Source: Haemophilus parainfluenzae T3T1 (GTDB lineage Bacteria; Pseudomonadota; Gammaproteobacteria; Enterobacterales; Pasteurellaceae). From it: DNA of 64,000 bases. The position numbers and the translations under genes were made by a program. Below the pieces are notes generated by a model that was not told where the DNA came from, searched no databases, and was given only the letters and a program-made list of their open reading frames with translations. The stretch covers positions 1,013,501 to 1,077,500 of the forward strand of contig NC_015964.1 in assembly GCF_000210895.1 (NCBI RefSeq), read 5' to 3'. Below, piece after piece: positions 10,782 to 21,361 of this stretch. Positions within the stretch are counted from its first letter, which is position 1; each line of letters opens with the position of its first letter.

Positions 10782-11231
10782 GTGTCAGAGAATCAAGTAA
10801 GTAAAGTAATTGAAGCAAAAGAAATTATGACCTTATTGCCACATCGTTATCCATTTTTATTAGTGGATCGTGTGTTAGACTACAAAGAAGGTGAATGGTT
10901 AAAAGCAATTAAAAATATCAGCGTAAACGAACCTTGTTTTACCGGTCATTTCCCTGGAGAGCCAATTTTACCAGGTGTGTTAATTCTTGAAGCTTTGGCG
11001 CAATCAATGGGGATCCTTGCATTTAAAACCCATGAATTAAAAGGTGGCGAATTATTCTATTTCGCAGGTATTGATGAAGCGCGTTTCAAACGCCCAGTAT
11101 TACCTGGAGATCAAATGGAATTGAACGTTCAAGTGATTAAAGAACGTCGTGGTATTACAGCATTCACAGGTATTGCAACCGTAAACGGTGAAGTAGCTTG
11201 TGAAGCCAAATTAATGTGTGCTCGTCGATAA
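10782..11231 (+). CDS. fabZ: 3-hydroxyacyl-ACP dehydratase FabZ
   Basis: Dehydrates 3-hydroxyacyl-ACP in fatty acid elongation; competes with LpxA/LpxD for 3-hydroxymyristoyl-ACP. Hot-dog fold, active-site motif [11 protein letters not shown] and [21 protein letters not shown] chose the GTG at 10782 (149 aa), because AAAGG at 10769-10773 is spaced 8 bases from it and the length then fits the family. An upstream TTG at 10755 would add nine unlikely residues. Lies between lpxD and lpxA as in E. coli. Confidence 0.95.
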   Translation: MSENQVSKVIEAKEIMTLLPHRYPFLLVDRVLDYKEGEWLKAIKNISVNEPCFTGHFPGEPILPGVLILEALAQSMGILAFKTHELKGGELFYFAGIDEARFKRPVLPGDQMELNVQVIKERRGITAFTGIATVNGEVACEAKLMCARR

Positions 11232-11254
11232 TTAAAGAAAATTAAGGGGTAAGT

Positions 11255-12043
11255 ATGATCCACCCAAGTGCAAAAATTCACCCAACCGCGCTTGTTGCTG
11301 ATGGCGCAGTTATTGGCGAAGACGTTGTTATCGGTCCTTTTTGTATTATTGAAGGGAGCGTTGAGATTAAAGCGCGTACAGTTTTAAATTCTCACATTGT
11401 CGTGAAAGGCGACACCGTGATTGGCGAAGATAACCAGATTTATCAATTCGCTAGCATTGGTGAAGTAAACCAAGATTTAAAATATAAGGGCGAAGCAACT
11501 AAAACCATTATTGGTAATGGCAACCTGATTCGTGAACATGTGACAATTCACCGTGGTACTATCCAAGGTGGTGGTGTAACACGTATTGGTAACAACAACT
11601 TATTGATGATCAATGTCCACATTGCCCACGATTGCCAAATCAAAAATAACTGTATTTTGGCAAACAATGCAACCCTTGCAGGTCACGTTGAATTAGATGA
11701 TTTTGTTATTGTAGGTGGTATGTCTGCGATTCACCAATTTGTGATCGTCGGTGCGCACGTAATGCTAGGTGGTGGCTCTATGGTTAGCCAAGACGTGCCG
11801 CCTTATGTGATGGCACAAGGTAACCATGCACAGCCTTTTGGTGTTAACCTTGAAGGATTAAAACGTCGTGGTTTTGATAAACCAACCATGCATGCTATCC
11901 GTAATGTTTATAAAATGATTTACCGTAGCGGTAAAACCCTTGAAGAAGTATTGCCGGAAATTGAACAAATTGCACAAACTGAATCTGCAATTAGTTTCTT
12001 TGTGGAGTTCTTCAAACGTTCTACCCGTGGCATTATTCGTTAA
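11255..12043 (+). CDS. lpxA: UDP-N-acetylglucosamine acyltransferase
   Basis: First step of lipid A synthesis: transfers a 3-hydroxyacyl chain to the 3-OH of UDP-GlcNAc. 262 aa, the usual length. The left-handed beta-helix hexapeptide repeats begin at residue 2, with the catalytic His in the [12 protein letters not shown] segment and a C-terminal helical domain from about residue 190. RBS AAGGGG at 11244-11249. Confidence 0.97.
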   Translation: MIHPSAKIHPTALVADGAVIGEDVVIGPFCIIEGSVEIKARTVLNSHIVVKGDTVIGEDNQIYQFASIGEVNQDLKYKGEATKTIIGNGNLIREHVTIHRGTIQGGGVTRIGNNNLLMINVHIAHDCQIKNNCILANNATLAGHVELDDFVIVGGMSAIHQFVIVGAHVMLGGGSMVSQDVPPYVMAQGNHAQPFGVNLEGLKRRGFDKPTMHAIRNVYKMIYRSGKTLEEVLPEIEQIAQTESAISFFVEFFKRSTRGIIR

Positions 12044-12088
12044 TTAACGTTTCTTTTCTCATTAAGAGAAAATGATGAATAACAGAGA

Positions 12089-12126
12089 GACCGCACTATG
12101 ATTTGTTCAAAGTGCGGTCGTTTTTT
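12089..12126 (+). terminator. Inverted uptake-signal pair, terminator-like, between lpxA and lpxB
   Basis: GACCGCACT (12089-12097) and AGTGCGGTC (12111-12119) form a 9-bp stem with a 13-base loop, followed by GTTTTTT. The arms are two opposed DNA uptake signals. It would separate or attenuate lpxB transcription from lpxA. Confidence 0.75.
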
Positions 12127-12138
12127 AGGATAAATTTA

Positions 12139-13308
12139 ATGATAAAAGAAAATCCGACTATTGCGATTGTTGCCGGTGAAGTGTCTGGTGATATTCTTGG
12201 TGCAGGTCTTATTCAAGCGCTTAAATGCCACTATCCGCAAGCTAAGTTTGTCGGGATTGGCGGAGAGAGAATGATTGCTCAAGGTTTTGAAAGCTTTTTT
12301 GATATGGAAGAGCTCTCTGTCATGGGCCTAGTAGAAGTACTTAAACATTTACCTCGATTGCTTAAAATTCGTCGCAGTGTCATCGAACAACTTTCTGCTA
12401 TTAAACCGGATGTATTTATCGGTATTGATGCGCCGGATTTTAATCTTACCGTTGAACTAAAATTAAAAGAAAAAGGGATTAAAACCATTCATTACGTGAG
12501 TCCATCTGTATGGGCTTGGCGTCAAAATCGTATTTATAAAATTGCCAAAGCGACCCATCAAGTATTAGCCTTTCTTCCTTTTGAAAAAGCCTTTTATGAT
12601 CGTTTTAATGTGCCTTGTCGTTTTATTGGCCATACCATGGCAGATGCGATTCCATTAAAACCAAATAGAACGGAAGCTTGCCAGACCTTAGGTATTGATG
12701 AAAAAGGACGGTACCTTGCCATTTTAGTGGGAAGCCGTGGTAGCGAAGTCGGGTTTCTTACTGAACCATTTCTAAAAACTGCTTTGTTATTAAAAGAAAA
12801 ATATCCAGACTTACAGTTTTTAGTCCCTTTGGTGAATGAAAAACGTCGCCAGCAATTTGAGGAAATAAAGGCTCGGATTGCACCTGATCTCGATATGCAT
12901 TTAATTGATGGTAAAGCACGCCAAGTGATGATTGCTGCCGAAGCGACTTTACTTGCTTCGGGTACCGCAGCGCTTGAGGCAATGTTGTGTAAATCGCCAA
13001 TGGTAGTGGGGTATCGAATGAAACCTTTCACGTATTTCTTGGCAAAACGATTGGTCAAAACAAAATATATTTCATTGCCTAATTTGTTAGCGGATGAAAT
13101 GCTTGTGCCAGAAATGATTCAAGAAGATTGCGAACTGCAAAAATTAGCAGAACAACTTTCTCAGTATTTAGGCGATGACGAAAGTGCGGTCAAATCTCGC
13201 AGTGTTTTAATTCAGCGTTTTACAGAGTTGCATAAATTAATTCAATGTGATGCGGATAGCCAAGCCGCACAAGCTGTGATTGATTTATTGGAGCAAAAAC
13301 ATGACTGA
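12139..13308 (+). CDS. lpxB: Lipid-A-disaccharide synthase
   Basis: Membrane-associated glycosyltransferase joining UDP-diacylglucosamine and lipid X into the lipid A disaccharide. The ATG at 12139 gives 389 aa; AGGA at 12127-12130 is spaced 8 bases from it. An ATG at 12103 would add 12 residues encoded by the terminator and is rejected. Motifs: [12 protein letters not shown] at the N-terminus, [15 protein letters not shown], and LVGSRGSEV. Uptake signal at 13182-13190. It overlaps rnhB by 8 bases. Confidence 0.96.
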   Translation: MIKENPTIAIVAGEVSGDILGAGLIQALKCHYPQAKFVGIGGERMIAQGFESFFDMEELSVMGLVEVLKHLPRLLKIRRSVIEQLSAIKPDVFIGIDAPDFNLTVELKLKEKGIKTIHYVSPSVWAWRQNRIYKIAKATHQVLAFLPFEKAFYDRFNVPCRFIGHTMADAIPLKPNRTEACQTLGIDEKGRYLAILVGSRGSEVGFLTEPFLKTALLLKEKYPDLQFLVPLVNEKRRQQFEEIKARIAPDLDMHLIDGKARQVMIAAEATLLASGTAALEAMLCKSPMVVGYRMKPFTYFLAKRLVKTKYISLPNLLADEMLVPEMIQEDCELQKLAEQLSQYLGDDESAVKSRSVLIQRFTELHKLIQCDADSQAAQAVIDLLEQKHD

Positions 13309-13903
13309 TTTTGTTTATCCTGAAGGTTATCAATTATTTGCAGGAGTGGATGAAGTTGGCCGAGGCCCTTTAGTGGGGGCAGTTGTAACGGCTGCAGTGA
13401 TCTTAGATCCGAATAACCCGATTGCTGGTTTAGCAGATTCTAAAAAGCTCAGCGAGAAAAAACGTCTTGCACTCGCAGCAGAAATTAAAGAGAAAGCCTT
13501 AGCTTGGGCAATGGGGCGAGCAGAGCCAGCCGAGATTGATGAATTGAATATTCTTCATGCCTCTATGTTAGCCATGGAACGAGCCGTAAAAGCCTTAGAA
13601 ATTCAACCGCACTTTGTGTTGGTGGATGGCAATCGCATTCCGCCTAACCTTAGTTTACCAGCTCAAGCGGTAGTGAAAGGGGATTCACTTGTGGCGGAAA
13701 TTAGTGCCGCCTCTATTTTGGCAAAAGTCGCACGCGATCAGGAAATGGAAGAATTAGATAAAAAGTATCCTGAATATGCTTTTGCTCAACATAAAGGGTA
13801 TCCAACCAAATTACACTTGGAAAAATTAGCGGAACTGGGCCCTTTACCAGAGTATCGTCGAAGTTTTTCACCTGTGAAGAAAGCGCTAGGCATAGAAGAC
13901 TAG
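13301..13903 (+). CDS. rnhB: Ribonuclease HII
   Basis: Removes ribonucleotides from DNA and RNA-DNA hybrids. The ATG at 13301 gives 200 aa; GGAG at 13290-13293 supports it and the ATG overlaps the lpxB stop. Catalytic acidic residues are visible in [15 protein letters not shown] (N-terminal) and LVDGNRIP, plus the [21 protein letters not shown] helix. The lpxB-rnhB pairing is conserved. Confidence 0.96.
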   Translation: MTDFVYPEGYQLFAGVDEVGRGPLVGAVVTAAVILDPNNPIAGLADSKKLSEKKRLALAAEIKEKALAWAMGRAEPAEIDELNILHASMLAMERAVKALEIQPHFVLVDGNRIPPNLSLPAQAVVKGDSLVAEISAASILAKVARDQEMEELDKKYPEYAFAQHKGYPTKLHLEKLAELGPLPEYRRSFSPVKKALGIED

Positions 13904-13938
13904 CGAGCTTGAAAGATTTTAAGATTGAAGGATAGCGT

Positions 13939-15792
13939 ATGAATACCATTTTTGAGCATGCACTTTGGGTGAGTCCATTGTTTTGGACATTAATACTGCT
14001 TGGTGCGGCCATTATTTTATTTGTACATAATAAAATTCGTATGGATGTGGTGGCATTATTGGTGATGCTCTCCTTTTATCTAAGCGGTATTCTCAGTATC
14101 CAGGAGATCTTAGTTGGCTTTAGTGATCCTAATATTATCCTCATTGCTTTACTCTTCATTGTAGGGGAAAGTTTAGTCCGTACAGGAATTGCTTATCGCG
14201 TGAGCGATGGCATCTTGAAAGTAGCAGGAAATAGTGAAGCCAAGGTACTTATTTTACTGATGCTTTCAGTGGCTGGATTAGGTGCATTTATGAGTTCTAC
14301 TGGCGTGGTTGCAGTGTTTATCCCTGTTGTGATGATGATTTGCCGTCAAATGAATATTTCCCCAAAACGCTTAATGATGCCATTAAGTGTGGCAGGTTTA
14401 ATCAGTGGGATGATGACGTTAATCGCGACAGCTCCTAACCTTGTGGTGAATGCAGAGTTAGTAAAAGATACCAATCTTCGTCTTGAGTTTTTTGATTTCA
14501 CCCCGATCGGATTACTGATCTTAGTGTTGGGTATGGGCTATATGCTTATCGCTCGTCGATGGCTTTCGGATAATAGTGATGAAAGCAATCAAGATACCAT
14601 GCAGAGCTCCATGAATGAGCTAATTAATGAATATGGTTTAAAAGATCGTACCAAACGTTTGGTGGTGAAAAGCACGTCTCCTTTCGTAGGTAAAACCTTA
14701 GACCAACTTCATTTGCGTTCTAGCTATCAACTAAATGTGTTGGCGATTGAGCGTTGGAAACATTTCCGTCCAAGTTACATCATGCCACTTGGCACCTCAG
14801 AGATAAAAGCAAAAGATATTCTCATGGTGGATTTGGAACGCTGTGATTTTAATTTCGATATGTTTTGCCAAGAATTTCATCTAGAGCCAGCCGAAATTAA
14901 ATCACAATCGTTTGATCAGCAGGCACGTTCCATTGGAATGGCCGAGTTAATTATTGTGCCGAACTCTGCCTGTATTGGTAAAACCACTGCAGAGTTACAA
15001 TTCCGTACAAAATATGGCTTAAATGTGGTTGGGATTAAACGAGATGGTGTGGTGTTGAGTGATGCTTTTAAAGAAAAATATCGCTCAGGTGATTTGCTTT
15101 TAGTGATTGGCGATTGGCGACTTATTCAAGCGATGCGTGATCGTCGAAAAGATTTCCTGGTATTGAATTATCCGAAAGAAATGGAACGCGCTGTACCAGC
15201 TCAACGTCAAGCACCACTTGCCTTACTATCCATTTTAACCATGGTGGTATTAATGGTTTCAGGTGTTGTGCCGAATGTTGTGGCTGCCTTGATTGGTTGT
15301 TTAATGTTGGCTTATTTCCGTTGTGTGGATGCGAAAAGTGCTTATGACTCCATTCAATGGCCGAGCCTTATTCTGATTATCGGAATGATGCCATTTTCGA
15401 CCGCACTTCAAAAAACTGGAGGAGTAGAGTTTGCTGTGAAATGGTTTACACAAATCATTGATGGATGGGGAATGTATCCTGTATTGATTGTGCTCTTTAT
15501 ATTTTGTGCATTAGTTGGACTGTTTATTTCGAATACAGCCACTGCAATTTTGATGGCACCCATTGCGATTTCTCTTGCTCAGCAACTTAATGTGTCTCCT
15601 GTGCCATTTGCGATGGTGGTCGCGATTGCGGCTTCTGCTGCATTTATGACTCCAGTTTCTTCTCCGGTAAATACCATGGTGGTGGGACCTGGTGGCTACA
15701 AATTTGCTGACTTTATTAAAATTGGCGTACCTTTTACCTTAATTGTTATGCTGGTGACTGTTTTTATCGTGCCAATATTGTTTCCATTTTAA
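13939..15792 (+). CDS. SLC13-family transporter with two TrkA-C (RCK-C) domains
   Basis: Inner-membrane permease of the divalent anion:Na+ symporter (SLC13/DASS) family, similar in layout to E. coli YfbS. 617 aa. About five hydrophobic segments precede a cytoplasmic insert (residues ~205-410) with two TrkA-C modules (SPFVGKTLDQLHLRSSYQLNVLAI and NSACIGKTTAELQFRTKYGLNVVGI). Another set of membrane segments follows, ending with SNTATAILMAPIA and TPVSSPVNTMVVGPGGY. Substrate unknown; sulfate or dicarboxylate are guesses from the family. Uptake signal at 15400-15408. Confidence 0.85.
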   Translation: MNTIFEHALWVSPLFWTLILLGAAIILFVHNKIRMDVVALLVMLSFYLSGILSIQEILVGFSDPNIILIALLFIVGESLVRTGIAYRVSDGILKVAGNSEAKVLILLMLSVAGLGAFMSSTGVVAVFIPVVMMICRQMNISPKRLMMPLSVAGLISGMMTLIATAPNLVVNAELVKDTNLRLEFFDFTPIGLLILVLGMGYMLIARRWLSDNSDESNQDTMQSSMNELINEYGLKDRTKRLVVKSTSPFVGKTLDQLHLRSSYQLNVLAIERWKHFRPSYIMPLGTSEIKAKDILMVDLERCDFNFDMFCQEFHLEPAEIKSQSFDQQARSIGMAELIIVPNSACIGKTTAELQFRTKYGLNVVGIKRDGVVLSDAFKEKYRSGDLLLVIGDWRLIQAMRDRRKDFLVLNYPKEMERAVPAQRQAPLALLSILTMVVLMVSGVVPNVVAALIGCLMLAYFRCVDAKSAYDSIQWPSLILIIGMMPFSTALQKTGGVEFAVKWFTQIIDGWGMYPVLIVLFIFCALVGLFISNTATAILMAPIAISLAQQLNVSPVPFAMVVAIAASAAFMTPVSSPVNTMVVGPGGYKFADFIKIGVPFTLIVMLVTVFIVPILFPF

Positions 15793-15855
15793 ATGAAAGA
15801 CTAGTTAACAATATAAATTCATTTACTCATAGTTTACTCTTTATTAATTCTTGAG

Positions 15856-15884
15856 TTGTTTACTAGATTATTTTTTGTTATGCT
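15856..15884 (+). promoter_or_regulatory. Candidate sigma-70 promoter of the TbpB-like lipoprotein gene
   Basis: TTGTTT (15856-15861), 17-base spacer, TATGCT (15879-15884). A GATGAT...ATTATC element at 15901-15920 lies just after the expected start and loosely resembles half sites of a Fur box, though the spacing is off by one. Confidence 0.35.
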
Positions 15885-15955
15885 ACCTTGCATCATCTAT
15901 GATGATAAATAGTGATTATCTTTTATTTTTAACCGTTTAGTCGAGGAATTCCTTT

Positions 15956-17005
15956 ATGAGAAAAGTAACACTTTCCGCATTAGCTATAGCTCTTGCTATG
16001 GGATTATCTGCTTGTTCATCTAGCCAAGAAGAAAGTTATGACCCATCTTCTAATGATGTTGCAACTTTCCAACCGAATAAATCTTCATCAAAGAATAATT
16101 CGTCAAACCAATCTTCATCAGAGAATAATTCGTCAAACCAATCTTCATCAGAAAATAATTCGTCAAACCAATCTGCATCAGAAAATGATTCAGCAAATCA
16201 AACAAACGAATCAAATAACCAAAAACAATCAACCCGACCTCACTTGACAATAATTGAAAAGGGACCGTTAAGTAAAGGGCACCCATCATCAGCGAAAGAT
16301 TACGCTATTCCAACAACTGGTAAATTTAATGGGATTGCTTATGAGTTTCGCAGCCACTATAACACTGACAGAATTGAGAATCCAAAAGTACATCAATTAT
16401 CAACGGATAATATCTACGTCTTAAACATTAATGGTAAACGCATTGATATTGCGCCAGAGGGTGTGAATCCAGCATATACTTATGTGGATAAGGATGGAGA
16501 AATTCATTTAAGTACAGGGGCTTTTGTTAATGGTGTAGTTTTCCAAGACAGTATGCAAAATGGGATTTATCAAAGCAAAAAAGATGGAAAAACCTACGTT
16601 TATATCCAAGGTGAACTCACTCCGACAGATAATATTCCGAAAAGTGGCACAGCTCGTTATCTTGGCCTGAGTAGCTACCATGTGAATAATGATACACTAC
16701 TTGAAGGTGCTCTTGATCCTGTTGAGGGCGCTCCTCCAAGATTTGGTATTGTGGGTGTTGATATGACGGCAAATTTTGAAGATAAAACAGTTGCTGGCCA
16801 CCTAGTTCATACCAGTGCAGCGAAGAATAATAATGTACTCGCTGAATTAGAAGGAACTATCTCTGGAAACCAATTCAGTGGTACAAAAAATGATACAAAA
16901 CTGCAAGGCGCATTCTTTGGTGAAAATGCTAATGAAATGGGTGGTGTTTATATCAATCAGAGAGAAGGTTTCAGTGGCGCATTTAGTGCGAGACATCAAT
17001 GGTAA
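15956..17005 (+). CDS. TbpB-like surface lipoprotein with N-terminal 10-residue repeats
   Basis: Predicted lipoprotein, 349 aa, probably surface-exposed. The signal peptide ends in lipobox L-S-A-C (Cys20). A low-complexity linker (residues ~43-85) holds four tandem copies of S-S-S-E-N-N-S-S-N-Q. A folded domain follows, whose C-terminus (GTKNDTKLQGAFFGENANEMGGVY...GAFSARHQW) matches the beta-barrel ending of TbpB-, HpuA- and factor-H-binding-protein-like, Slam-dependent lipoproteins. The ligand is unknown; metal, heme or host protein binding is an inference. No Slam translocon or TonB receptor gene is adjacent. RBS GAGGA upstream. The gene lies alone between the SLC13 gene and aspA. Confidence 0.75.
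   Translation: MRKVTLSALAIALAMGLSACSSSQEESYDPSSNDVATFQPNKSSSKNNSSNQSSSENNSSNQSSSENNSSNQSASENDSANQTNESNNQKQSTRPHLTIIEKGPLSKGHPSSAKDYAIPTTGKFNGIAYEFRSHYNTDRIENPKVHQLSTDNIYVLNINGKRIDIAPEGVNPAYTYVDKDGEIHLSTGAFVNGVVFQDSMQNGIYQSKKDGKTYVYIQGELTPTDNIPKSGTARYLGLSSYHVNNDTLLEGALDPVEGAPPRFGIVGVDMTANFEDKTVAGHLVHTSAAKNNNVLAELEGTISGNQFSGTKNDTKLQGAFFGENANEMGGVYINQREGFSGAFSARHQW
16082..16201 (+). repeat. Four 30-bp tandem repeats inside the lipoprotein gene
   Basis: Units 16082-16111, 16112-16141, 16142-16171 and 16172-16201. The first three differ at one or two bases, the fourth at several. Each unit is exactly ten codons, so copy-number change alters linker length without frameshift. Confidence 0.95.
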
Positions 17006-17043
17006 TTGAGTGCCATTAATCATATTTTAACGAGATGTTAAGA

Positions 17044-17075
17044 AAAAAGAGCGGTCAAAATTGACCGCTCTTTTT
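17044..17075. terminator. Bidirectional terminator between the lipoprotein gene and aspA
   Basis: Perfect inverted repeat with core GAGCGGTCAA and TTGACCGCTC, flanked by A and T runs on both sides, so it works for both convergent genes. The arm is one base away from the uptake signal. Confidence 0.9.
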
Positions 17076-17089
17076 ATCTCTCTGCGAGA

Positions 17090-18508
17090 TTATTTATTTA
17101 ATTTCGCTTTGTAAGTTGGGTTCATTAAGTTTTCTACAGAAAGGATATCATCCAATTGTTCTGCGGTTAATAAACCTTTTTCTAATACCACTTCACGTAC
17201 GCCTTTACCGGTTTGAGCACAGATTTTACCCACCAAGTCGCCATTATGGTGACCGATAAATGGATTTAAGTAAGTCACGATACCGATTGAGTTAAATACG
17301 TAGTTTTCACAAATTTCTTTGTTTACAGTAATACCGTCTACACATTTATCGCGTAAGTTCACGCAAGCATTAGTTAAGATGTCGATAGATTCAAACATTG
17401 CTTGCCCAATCACTGGTTCCATTACGTTTAATTGTAATTGACCCGCTTCAGATGCGAAAGTAACAGTAGTATCGTTACCAATTACTTTAAAGCAAACTTG
17501 GTTTACCACTTCTGGAATAACAGGATTCACTTTTGCAGGCATGATAGAAGAACCTGCTTGTAATTCAGGTAAGTTAATTTCTTTAATACCTGCACGTGGA
17601 CCAGAAGAGAGTAAACGTAAGTCGTTACATACTTTAGATAGTTTTACTGCGGTACGTTTTAATGCACCGTGAACCATGACATAAGCACCACAGTCAGATG
17701 TTGCTTCGATTAAGTTTTCAGCAGGTACGCAAGGTAATCCAGTTACCTCAGCAAGGTATTTTACTACTAATTCTGTATAACCTTTTGGTGTATTTAAACC
17801 AGTACCGATTGCTGTTGCACCAAGGTTGACTTCAAGGAGTAACTCAGCGGTACGTTTTAAGTTACGTACTTCTTCTTCAAGTAATACGGCAAAGGCTTTA
17901 AACTCTTGACCAACGGTCATCGGTACAGCATCTTGTAATTGAGTACGGCCCATTTTCAAAATTTTAGCAAATTCTTTTGCTTTATTATCGAAACCATCAT
18001 GTAAGTATTGGATTTTGTCGATAAGTTTCAAAATGCTGTTGTATACCGCAATACGGAAACCGGTAGGATACGCATCGTTGGTAGATTGGCTAGCGTTCAC
18101 GTGGTCCATTGGGTTAATAACATCATATTCACCTTTTTTATGACCAATTTTTTCAAGCGCGAGGTTAGCAACCACTTCGTTGGTATTCATATTGACAGAA
18201 GTACCAGCGCCACCTTGATATACATCAGATGGGAATTGATCTAAGCATTTCCCTGTGGTAAGAATTTCATCACAAGCTGCTACAATTGCTTTTGCAATAT
18301 CACTTGGAATAGCACCTAATTCACCATTCGCTAGGGCAGTTGCTTTTTTAACCATTACCATGCCGCGAACAAATTCCGGTACATCAGAAATGGTTACATT
18401 AGAAATATTGAAGTTTTCAACCGCTCTTAAGGTATGGATACCCCAGTATGCATCAGCTGGCACATCACGTTCACCTAATAAATCCACTTCTTTTCTGTAT
18501 TGAGTCAT
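17090..18508 (-). CDS. aspA: Aspartate ammonia-lyase
   Basis: Converts aspartate to fumarate and ammonia, feeding fumarate respiration under low oxygen. 472 aa from the ATG at 18508, which has AAGGTG just upstream; an in-frame GTG at 18517 overlaps that RBS and is rejected. The fumarase/aspartase signature [11 protein letters not shown] is present, with the substrate regions [15 protein letters not shown] and [15 protein letters not shown] promoter with a CRP/FNR-like site is upstream. Confidence 0.97.
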   Translation of the reverse strand: MTQYRKEVDLLGERDVPADAYWGIHTLRAVENFNISNVTISDVPEFVRGMVMVKKATALANGELGAIPSDIAKAIVAACDEILTTGKCLDQFPSDVYQGGAGTSVNMNTNEVVANLALEKIGHKKGEYDVINPMDHVNASQSTNDAYPTGFRIAVYNSILKLIDKIQYLHDGFDNKAKEFAKILKMGRTQLQDAVPMTVGQEFKAFAVLLEEEVRNLKRTAELLLEVNLGATAIGTGLNTPKGYTELVVKYLAEVTGLPCVPAENLIEATSDCGAYVMVHGALKRTAVKLSKVCNDLRLLSSGPRAGIKEINLPELQAGSSIMPAKVNPVIPEVVNQVCFKVIGNDTTVTFASEAGQLQLNVMEPVIGQAMFESIDILTNACVNLRDKCVDGITVNKEICENYVFNSIGIVTYLNPFIGHHNGDLVGKICAQTGKGVREVVLEKGLLTAEQLDDILSVENLMNPTYKAKLNK

Positions 18509-18546
18509 TTTAATCACCTTTTTTGGTTGTTAATTAATTTGAGGTA

Positions 18547-18552
18547 ATTATA
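18547..18552 (-). promoter_or_regulatory. aspA -10 box
   Basis: TATAAT on the minus strand, placing the transcription start near 18540. The activator-type site at 18571-18592 is then centred at about -41.5, the class II position, consistent with the lack of a clear -35 box. Confidence 0.65.
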
Positions 18553-18570
18553 GGAATTTACATTGAAAAT

Positions 18571-18592
18571 AAATTTGATATGGATCACATTT
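18571..18592 (-). promoter_or_regulatory. Hybrid CRP/FNR binding site of aspA
   Basis: The 22-bp element has half sites TTTGA-N6-TCACA, one mismatch from the CRP consensus TGTGA-N6-TCACA. The same bases read TTGAT-N4-ATCAC, one mismatch from the FNR consensus TTGAT-N4-ATCAA. Which protein binds cannot be decided from sequence. Confidence 0.7.
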
Positions 18593-18665
18593 CAAATAAA
18601 AGGTGTAAGAGATATTTTCATTTCTCGCATAAATTTTTTTAGGGGAAAATTTTTTTATTTATCCC

Positions 18666-18693
18666 CTTGAAAGCAGAAAAGTTATCCCCACAT
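18666..18693 (+). promoter_or_regulatory. Sigma-32 heat-shock promoter of groES-groEL
   Basis: CTTGAAA (18666-18672), 13-base spacer, CCCCACAT (18686-18693), close to the sigma-32 consensus CTTGAAA-N11/16-CCCCATNT. It lies about 35 bases before the groES ATG. Confidence 0.85.
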
Positions 18694-18729
18694 TTAAGAC
18701 ACTTTATTTTAATAAGAAGGAAATTAATC

Positions 18730-19020
18730 ATGAATATTCGTCCTTTACACGATCGTGTAATCATTAAACGTGAAGAAGTAGAAACTCGTTCAGCTGGCGG
18801 TATCGTATTAACCGGCTCAGCAGCGACTAAATCAACCCGTGCGAAAGTATTGGCAGTGGGTAAAGGCCGTATTTTGGAAAATGGCACCGTTCAACCTTTA
18901 GATGTAAAAGTTGGCGATACAGTCATTTTCAATGATGGTTATGGCGTGAAAAGTGAAAAAATCGATGGTGAAGAAGTGTTAATCATTTCTGAAAACGACA
19001 TTTTGGCGATTGTGGAATAA
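18730..19020 (+). CDS. groES: Co-chaperonin GroES
   Basis: Heptameric lid of the GroEL chamber. 96 aa from the ATG at 18730, which is preceded by GAAGGA with 8-base spacing; the more upstream in-frame start is inside the promoter. The mobile loop [14 protein letters not shown] and the N-terminal [14 protein letters not shown] are typical. It precedes groEL by 22 bases and shares its transcript. Confidence 0.97.
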   Translation: MNIRPLHDRVIIKREEVETRSAGGIVLTGSAATKSTRAKVLAVGKGRILENGTVQPLDVKVGDTVIFNDGYGVKSEKIDGEEVLIISENDILAIVE

Positions 19021-19030
19021 TTTAAATTAA

Positions 19031-20689
<1,659 letters not shown>

Positions 20690-20706
20690 TTCCCCTTTGC
20701 AAAAGA

Positions 20707-20749
20707 AAGTGCGATCGTTTTTCTTTATAGAAATGCGATCGCATTTTTA
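20707..20749 (+). terminator. groEL terminator with a self-palindromic arm
   Basis: AGTGCGATCG (20708-20717) pairs with CGATCGCATT (20736-20745), with one G-T pair, followed by a T run. The second arm is part of a perfect 16-bp palindrome at 20731-20746. Arm one is a single base from an uptake signal. Confidence 0.7.
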
Positions 20750-20800
20750 TTTGTGTGGTGCTACACTTTAATGGTTTTCGATGATTTTATAGGTATAACA

Positions 20801-21349
20801 ATGACAATTTCCCAAACTGAACTTAATCAACAACTCAAATCTGCCGGTATTGGTATTAATGCAACTGAATTACATGGTTTTTTGAGTGGCTTAATTTGTG
20901 GTGGACTGAAAGACCAAAGCTGGTTACCACTTCTATATCAATTCAGTAACGATAATCACGCCTACCCAACCGCATTAATTCAGCCAATTACCGAAATTTA
21001 TGAGCAGATTGGTAAAACCTTATCGGATGTAGAAGGGTTTGATTTTGAATTGGGCTTAACAGAAGATGATAGCGTGTTTGCTCGCGCAGACAGTCTATCA
21101 GACTGGGCAAACCAATTTTTACTGGGTTTAGGGCTTGTTCAGACAGAATTGGATAAGGAAAAAGGCGAAATTGGCGAAGCGGTAGATGATTTACAAGATA
21201 TTTGTCAGCTTGGTTATGATGAAGAAGATGACGAAGAAGAGCTTGCCGAAGCCTTAGAAGAAATTATTGAATATGTTCGCACCATTGCGATGTTGTTTTA
21301 CACCCATTTCAACGATGATGCACAAGAAATAAAACCGATATTACATTAA
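20801..21349 (+). CDS. ygfB: UPF0149 family protein YgfB
   Basis: Small acidic cytoplasmic protein of the YgfB/YecA (UPF0149) family; molecular role not established. 182 aa from the ATG at 20801 (AGG 8 bases upstream); the longer in-frame start upstream is unlikely. Family segments [12 protein letters not shown] and [31 protein letters not shown]. It lies 12 bases before pepP, the same neighbour as in E. coli. Confidence 0.92.
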   Translation: MTISQTELNQQLKSAGIGINATELHGFLSGLICGGLKDQSWLPLLYQFSNDNHAYPTALIQPITEIYEQIGKTLSDVEGFDFELGLTEDDSVFARADSLSDWANQFLLGLGLVQTELDKEKGEIGEAVDDLQDICQLGYDEEDDEEELAEALEEIIEYVRTIAMLFYTHFNDDAQEIKPILH

Positions 21350-21361
21350 AAGGAGCGAAAC

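Noticed and set aside
12594-13058. 154-codon minus-strand open frame inside lpxB
   Set aside because: Shadow of lpxB, low-complexity peptide, no start signals.
16082-16201. Simple-repeat phase variation
   Set aside because: The unit is 30 bases, a multiple of three, so changes keep the frame; no tetranucleotide repeat tract was seen.
15993-16247. Other-frame open frame across the 30-bp repeats
   Set aside because: A by-product of the repeats; the main frame has signal peptide and lipobox.
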